DNA of 64,000 nt from Pedobacter sp. SYP-B3415. GTDB taxonomy: Bacteria; Bacteroidota; Bacteroidia; Sphingobacteriales; Sphingobacteriaceae. Both the position numbers and the translations under genes were made by a program. Below are positions 59,966 to 64,000 of the stretch, in pieces (position 1 is the first letter of the stretch; each line of letters begins with the position of its first letter). The stretch is taken from contig NZ_RXNQ01000033.1 of the NCBI RefSeq assembly GCF_004138205.1, forward strand, positions 186,001-250,000, written 5' to 3'. The notes under the pieces were generated by a model, which did no database searches, had not been told where the DNA came from, and worked only from the letters and a program-made list of their open reading frames with translations.

Positions 59966-61354
59966 TTGACACTTATCAAATCTATTTCCGGCATTCGCGG
60001 AACCATTGGCGGCGCCGCCGGATCAGGCCTTACACCAATCGATATCGTAAAATTTACAGCAGCATTCGGCGCTTGGGTCGTTGCCAAAAGCGGTAAGAAA
60101 AAAATCGTTGTAGGCCGTGACGCCCGCATCTCCGGACAAATGGTCAACCATCTTGTTCTCGGCACGCTCCAGGGGCTGGGCATAGAAGTGATTGATCTCG
60201 GCCTTTCTACAACGCCGACCGTAGAAATAGCCGTTCCTGACGAAGCGGCCGGAGGCGGAATCATTCTTACGGCCAGCCATAATCCCAAACAATGGAATGC
60301 CCTCAAACTGCTGAATGAAAAGGGGGAGTTTATCAGCGATGCCGATGGCAAAGAGGTACTTGACATGGCTGAAAAATCAGATTTTGAGTTCGCAGATGTA
60401 AATGAGCTTGGCCAGATCAAACAAGATGACAGTTACCTGCAAAAACATATTGACAAAGTGCTGGCGCTTCCGCTGGTAGACGCTGAGGCCATTCGCAATG
60501 CAGGATTTCGCGTGGTAATTGACTGCGTGAATTCAACGGGGGGTATCTATGTACCGGCCCTGCTGCGCGCGCTCGGTGTGCAGGAGATTACTGAGCTTTA
60601 TTGCGAGCCAAACGGACATTTTCCTCATAACCCTGAACCGCTTCCTGAAAATCTTACAGAAATCTCGAAAGAGGTTCAAAAGCGCAACGCTCACCTCGGC
60701 ATTGTTGTAGATCCCGATGTTGACCGTTTGTGTTTTGTGAACGAAGACGGCAGCATGTTTGGCGAAGAATATACCCTGGTAGCCGTTGCAGACTTTATTC
60801 TGAAACACACCCCGGGCAATACCGTGTCTAACCTTTCGTCTACCCGCGCTTTGCGCGATGTAACGGAGGCCGCCGGACAGGAATATCACGCGGCAGCGGT
60901 TGGAGAAGTGAATGTAGTTAACCAGATGAAGGCTGTTCAGGCAATTATCGGTGGCGAAGGCAATGGAGGTATTATTTACCCTGAACTGCACTATGGCCGC
61001 GATGCTTTGGTAGGTATCGCGCTGTTCCTTACGCACCTGGCGCGTTTCGGTAAGCCGATTTCGGTACTGCGTAACAGCTATCCTGCATACCATATCTCAA
61101 AAAATAAAATCACCCTTACCGATGATATGGATATCGACGGTTTGCTCGCCAGCGTTCGTGAAAAATACAAAGCCCAGCCGCACAGCACGATCGACGGACT
61201 GAAAATCGAATTTGATAAAAAATGGGTACATTTGCGTCGGTCAAACACCGAACCGATTATCAGGATCTACAGCGAGGCAGAAAATGAAACTATTGCTGAA
61301 AACCTGGCATCCAAGATTATTGCAGATATCAAGGAAGTACTCGGTACCAGATAG
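59966..61354 (+). CDS. glmM: Phosphoglucosamine mutase-type phosphohexomutase
   Basis: A 462-residue alpha-D-phosphohexomutase. The phosphorylated serine is Ser104 in TASHNP, the metal loop is DPDVDRL, the sugar-specificity loop is GGEGNGGII and the phosphate loop is RRSNTEPIIRIYSEA. It probably interconverts glucosamine 6- and 1-phosphate for cell-wall synthesis; a phosphomanno/glucomutase is the alternative. TTG at 59966 begins the conserved TLIKSISGIRGTIGG. A single gene; 61355-61450 contains no clear signal. Confidence 0.88.
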   Translation: MTLIKSISGIRGTIGGAAGSGLTPIDIVKFTAAFGAWVVAKSGKKKIVVGRDARISGQMVNHLVLGTLQGLGIEVIDLGLSTTPTVEIAVPDEAAGGGIILTASHNPKQWNALKLLNEKGEFISDADGKEVLDMAEKSDFEFADVNELGQIKQDDSYLQKHIDKVLALPLVDAEAIRNAGFRVVIDCVNSTGGIYVPALLRALGVQEITELYCEPNGHFPHNPEPLPENLTEISKEVQKRNAHLGIVVDPDVDRLCFVNEDGSMFGEEYTLVAVADFILKHTPGNTVSNLSSTRALRDVTEAAGQEYHAAAVGEVNVVNQMKAVQAIIGGEGNGGIIYPELHYGRDALVGIALFLTHLARFGKPISVLRNSYPAYHISKNKITLTDDMDIDGLLASVREKYKAQPHSTIDGLKIEFDKKWVHLRRSNTEPIIRIYSEAENETIAENLASKIIADIKEVLGTR

Positions 61355-61450
61355 TTGTCAAAGCTGATCTGCCTTACGGTGAAAGCCGCAAAATGTCTGT
61401 CCTGTCAGCCATGACAAGGGCAGGCTTACTAACTTATTAAATTCGGGAAC

Positions 61451-62599
61451 ATGCAAAGGGTTTACCTTGACAATGCGGCAACGACACCGCTGGACAAAGA
61501 AGTTATTGCTGAAATGACAAATGTGATGGAGAATTTCTTCGGAAATCCTTCAGCAATACATGCGCTTGGCCGCGAGGTACGTACGCTTGTCGAAAAAGCG
61601 AGAAAAACAGTTGCCGGCATCCTGAACGCGGCACCCGCCGAGATATTTTTCACCTCAGGTGGTACGGAGGCCGATAATATGGCAATTCGTTGTGGTATCG
61701 CCGCGTATGGCATCCGCCATGCAATTACCTCCAGGATCGAACACCATGCCGTTGAGCAGACCCTTCATAACCTGCTGCGCGATGGCGTGATCGACAAACT
61801 CAGTTTCGTCAATATCGATGAAAAAGGCAATGTTGACTACGCACATCTTGAACAGCTGCTGCAAGACAACGAACGTTCTTTCGTATCATTAATGCATGCG
61901 AACAACGAGTTGGGAACGCTTACCGATATGGAGCGGGTGGGCGAATTATGCGAGACCTATAACGCTATCTATCATGCAGATACGGTGCAAACGATGGGGC
62001 ACTACGCACATGACGTAAAAAAGCTTAAAGCTCATTTCCTGGTTTGCGCAGCGCATAAACTTCACGGGCCTAAGGGGGTTGGCTTTCTATACGTCAGCAA
62101 TAAAGTAAAAATTCCGCCAATGATCTACGGCGGTGCACAGGAACGTAACATGCGCGGCGGTACGGAAAATGTTTATGGTATTGTCGGCCTTGCCAAAGCG
62201 CTTGAGATTGCTTACGCTGAAATGGATAGTCATCAGCAATATATCCAATCATTAAAAGACTATCTGAAGAAACGCCTGCAGACCGAAGTTCCGGGGGTAG
62301 CGTTTAACGGCGAAGTTGACCCTGAAAAAAGCTTGTACACGGTTTTGAATGTGTCGTTTCCTGAAATGGACATGGCCGATATGCTGCTGTTTAATCTTGA
62401 CATTAACGGAATCTGCGCCTCCGGCGGGAGCGCATGTTCATCAGGCTCAAATATCGGTTCGCATGTGCTGACAGGGATCGGCGCCGATCCAAACCGGCCT
62501 TCGGTTCGCTTTTCGTTCAGTAAGTACAATACAAAAGAAGAGCTGGATTACGTTGTTGAAAAGGTGAAACAGGTTGTACGGCAAAATGTAAATGCCTGA
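61451..62599 (+). CDS. Cysteine desulfurase (NifS/IscS family)
   Basis: A 382-residue PLP enzyme that takes sulfur from cysteine for Fe-S clusters and thio-modified tRNA. PLP lysine is Lys203 (AAHKLHGPKG) and the active-site cysteine is Cys329 (ASGGSACSSGS), in a short, IscS-like (group I) loop. The N-terminus YLDNAATTPLD is the family signature. No isc/suf scaffold gene follows; the next gene is a small unknown one. mnmD, in the same thiouridine pathway, is 47 kb away. Confidence 0.95.
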   Translation: MQRVYLDNAATTPLDKEVIAEMTNVMENFFGNPSAIHALGREVRTLVEKARKTVAGILNAAPAEIFFTSGGTEADNMAIRCGIAAYGIRHAITSRIEHHAVEQTLHNLLRDGVIDKLSFVNIDEKGNVDYAHLEQLLQDNERSFVSLMHANNELGTLTDMERVGELCETYNAIYHADTVQTMGHYAHDVKKLKAHFLVCAAHKLHGPKGVGFLYVSNKVKIPPMIYGGAQERNMRGGTENVYGIVGLAKALEIAYAEMDSHQQYIQSLKDYLKKRLQTEVPGVAFNGEVDPEKSLYTVLNVSFPEMDMADMLLFNLDINGICASGGSACSSGSNIGSHVLTGIGADPNRPSVRFSFSKYNTKEELDYVVEKVKQVVRQNVNA

Positions 62600-62671
62600 G
62601 GCCACAAAGGGCGATGCCGTAGATCTTTGAAACATTTACTGAACTGATGTGTTTTTCTTTTGAGTCCAATC

Positions 62672-62926
62672 ATGAACCAAAAGATAAAGAACATGAATTC
62701 AAGTACAAATCCAGAAGGACTGCACAACAGCAGCGAAGACCAGGAAAGACTGAACAATGGCGGCGGTCAGGAAGATACGCAGGATAATAACGAGGACAAA
62801 AAATCTGTAAATCCTGAAGGCATAGCCTCCCTGGACCAGTCTGATTTTTCAACAGATCATACCCGCAAGCATAAACCACTTGGCGACAGCCACGAACCCG
62901 GCACAGTACCGGGAGCAGACCTGTAA
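62672..62926 (+). CDS. 84-residue Asn/Gln/Asp-rich hypothetical protein
   Basis: A hydrophilic protein, rich in Asn, Ser, Glu and Asp (SSTNPEGLHNSSEDQERLNN and GGGQEDTQDNNEDKK), with no hydrophobic core and so probably disordered. Start may be ATG 62672 or ATG 62693 (MNSSTNPEG). It ends just before a good terminator, which supports it as a real gene. No family is recognised; it resembles in style the 71-residue protein at 8360-8575. Confidence 0.6.
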   Translation: MNQKIKNMNSSTNPEGLHNSSEDQERLNNGGGQEDTQDNNEDKKSVNPEGIASLDQSDFSTDHTRKHKPLGDSHEPGTVPGADL

Positions 62927-62940
62927 CAAGTTCTTATACG

Positions 62941-62967
62941 AAAGCCACGGCCACAAGCTGTGGCTTT
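62941..62967. terminator. Terminator between the 84-residue and TPR genes
   Basis: AAAGCCACGGC pairs with GCTGTGGCTTT (one G-T wobble), followed by TGCTTT. It can serve both converging genes. Confidence 0.7.
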
Positions 62968-62987
62968 TGCTTTAAAGCCTGAACCTG

Positions 62988-63422
62988 TTAATTAATATCC
63001 TTTACGTTGGTTTTCAGGTAATGAAAGTATTTCGGATCTTCTGACTCAAAAATCTCTGACCCTTCGAGCATATAGGCACGCAATAAATGCTCGGTAGCCT
63101 CTCCATGCATTCCCTGTTCAAAGAGCGACTGTCCAAGCCGCAGTCGAACGAAAGGGTTTGTCGCGCCATCTTCGCAGTTCAGGGCCCGGCTCAGCGCTTC
63201 AGCGGCTTCGGTGTAACGACCCGACAGGAAGTCCATATCGCCCATACTCGCATATAACCACAATGCGGCTTCCCAATCCGTTTTTGGTTCAGGCAATAAC
63301 GCCAGCGCCTCTTCAAATTTTGTACGGGCGGCCCTGAAGTCGTCCTGATCTGCCAGTGCATTCCCAACTTCAGACAATTCCAGAATCTGGTTGTAGATTT
63401 CGGCATTTAGTTCTTTTTCCAT
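62988..63422 (-). CDS. TPR repeat protein
   Basis: A 144-residue soluble protein of about three tetratricopeptide repeats: EVGNALADQDDFRAARTKFEEALALLPE, YASMGDMDFLSGRYTEAAEALSRAL and RLGQSLFEQGMHGEATEHLLRAYMLEG each show the W/L-G-Y-A-P pattern. It should mediate protein contacts; the partner is unknown. Divergent from cydA across a region with a perfect 17-bp palindrome. Confidence 0.85.
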   Translation of the reverse strand: MEKELNAEIYNQILELSEVGNALADQDDFRAARTKFEEALALLPEPKTDWEAALWLYASMGDMDFLSGRYTEAAEALSRALNCEDGATNPFVRLRLGQSLFEQGMHGEATEHLLRAYMLEGSEIFESEDPKYFHYLKTNVKDIN

Positions 63423-63469
63423 ATTGTGTATCTCCTGTATAAAAGGACAGCCGAATATACATGATGTTT

Positions 63470-63486
63470 TTTAGAACGGTTCTAAA
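63470..63486. promoter_or_regulatory. Perfect 17-bp palindrome upstream of cydA
   Basis: TTTAGAAC-G-GTTCTAAA is a perfect dyad, 47 bases before the first TPR codon on one side and 87 bases before the cydA ATG on the other. It lies upstream of a -7 box (63543-63550), a good place for an activator or repressor of the cyd genes. Confidence 0.55.
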
Positions 63487-63542
63487 TTAATAATGGGCCT
63501 GGTACAATGTGTCATCGCTTCGGATGCAGGAGATTTGTACAG

Positions 63543-63550
63543 TATATTTG
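63543..63550 (+). promoter_or_regulatory. -7 promoter box of cydA
   Basis: TATATTTG matches TAnnTTTG and lies 23 bases before ATG 63574. No TTTG at ideal spacing. Confidence 0.5.
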
Positions 63551-63573
63551 TTACAGTCTTAAATCCTTAGCAT

Positions 63574-64000
63574 ATGGATGATTTTCTCGCCGCGCGATCG
63601 CAGATGGCACTTTCCCTGGGTTTCCATATCATTTATGCATGCATCGGCATGGTGATGCCATTCTTTATGGCTGTTTCGCATTACAAATGGCTGCGAACGG
63701 GCAATGATGTTTATAAGGATCTGACAAAGGCATGGAGCAAAGGCGTGGCGATTTTTTTTGCAACGGGTGCCGTGTCAGGGACAGTTTTGTCTTTTGAACT
63801 GGGATTGTTGTGGCCGGAGTTTATGAAACACGCCGGACCTATATTCGGTATGCCATTTTCGCTTGAGGGTACGGCTTTTTTTATTGAAGCCATAGCGCTG
63901 GGGTTTTTTCTGTACGGATGGCAAAAACTGAATCGCTGGTTCCACTGGTTTACGGGTCTCGTGGTCGGAATGAGCGGACTTGCCTCGGGTATACTCGTGG
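63574..64000 (+). CDS. cydA: Cytochrome bd ubiquinol oxidase subunit I (partial, 5' end)
   Basis: The first 142 codons of CydA, cut by the window edge. CydA carries haems b558, b595 and d and reduces oxygen with quinol electrons. MDDFLAARSQMALSLGFHII places the conserved N-terminal His18 (haem ligand), and VSGTVLSFELGLLWPEF and GMPFSLEGTAFFIEAIALG are the characteristic helices 2-3. Three to four helices are visible. It looks like the cyanide-insensitive-oxidase type, which is guesswork from the short N-terminus. cydB is expected beyond the edge. Confidence 0.93.
   Translation, partial: MDDFLAARSQMALSLGFHIIYACIGMVMPFFMAVSHYKWLRTGNDVYKDLTKAWSKGVAIFFATGAVSGTVLSFELGLLWPEFMKHAGPIFGMPFSLEGTAFFIEAIALGFFLYGWQKLNRWFHWFTGLVVGMSGLASGILV

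Overview
The window looks like chromosomal DNA of a Bacteroidota bacterium, most likely a Sphingobacteriaceae-type soil or water organism (Pedobacter/Mucilaginibacter-like; the genus is inference). The evidence is TAnnTTTG promoter boxes (three with an upstream TTTG exactly 19 bases away), a type IX secretion plug-like protein, a lipoprotein TamA-like barrel (TamL), an unusually long NusB, the block nusB-DUF1573-yajC-ybbR-coaE, and signal peptides that nearly always place Gln just after the cleavage site. I see no prophage, insertion sequence, CRISPR array or rRNA. One tRNA gene (Cys, GCA) is present.

Layout. 0.2-4.6 kb: cytoplasmic alpha-glucan enzymes (GH31 glucosidase, branching enzyme GlgB). 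4.8-8.1 kb: bacterial NHEJ (Ku and DNA ligase D), with ligD broken by a one-base frameshift between its ligase and polymerase parts. 8.1-10.5 kb: two tiny disordered proteins, a LolC/E-type permease and a 0.6 kb non-coding repeat region with three 86-bp tandem units. 10.5-15.2 kb: housekeeping genes (MazG, DoxX, AI-2E permease, aldo/keto reductase, MnmD, YjbR). 15.3-25.1 kb: two large secreted metalloproteases around valS, an HPP membrane protein, a lone HsdR-N nuclease-like protein and holA. 25.3-31.5 kb: EVE protein, proton antiporter, thioesterase, GH13 amylase, pyrD and a YwnB-like oxidoreductase with its Rrf2-type regulator. 31.7-38.2 kb: ABC-F ATPase, T9SS plug protein, and a three-gene exported cassette (SUMF1-like, Gfo/Idh/MocA oxidoreductase, sugar isomerase-like TIM barrel). 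38.3-45.5 kb: unknown secreted protein, small basic protein plus tRNA-Cys, TrmH methyltransferase, TamL, and a patatin-barrel protein coupled to a small membrane protein. 45.6-49.3 kb: TspO and a GH92-esterase operon. 49.4-57.8 kb: PUR-family protein, ABC exporter, leucine dehydrogenase, then the nusB-to-coaE block followed by an MBL-fold nuclease, a DUF5522 mini-protein and a MarR regulator. 57.8-64 kb: ZIP-PAP2-methyltransferase operon, phosphohexomutase, cysteine desulfurase, TPR protein and the start of cydA.

Best leads. (1) The GH92 enzyme has Gln where family alpha-mannosidases carry the catalytic acid Glu (NQP instead of NEP), which suggests a mannosyl-phosphate or other good-leaving-group substrate. 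(2) Two nearly identical 19-bp dyads, TGTAATAAnnnTTGTTACA, lie in front of the Rrf2 gene and of its neighbouring oxidoreductase gene, giving a self-contained predicted regulon. (3) Several genes have a TAnnTTTG box only 4-8 nt before the ATG, predicting leaderless or near-leaderless mRNAs. (4) A perfect 17-bp palindrome lies upstream of cydA. (5) The SUMF1-like/oxidoreductase/TIM-barrel cassette is a plausible undescribed periplasmic sugar-oxidation route. Functions are read from sequence only; no database search was possible.
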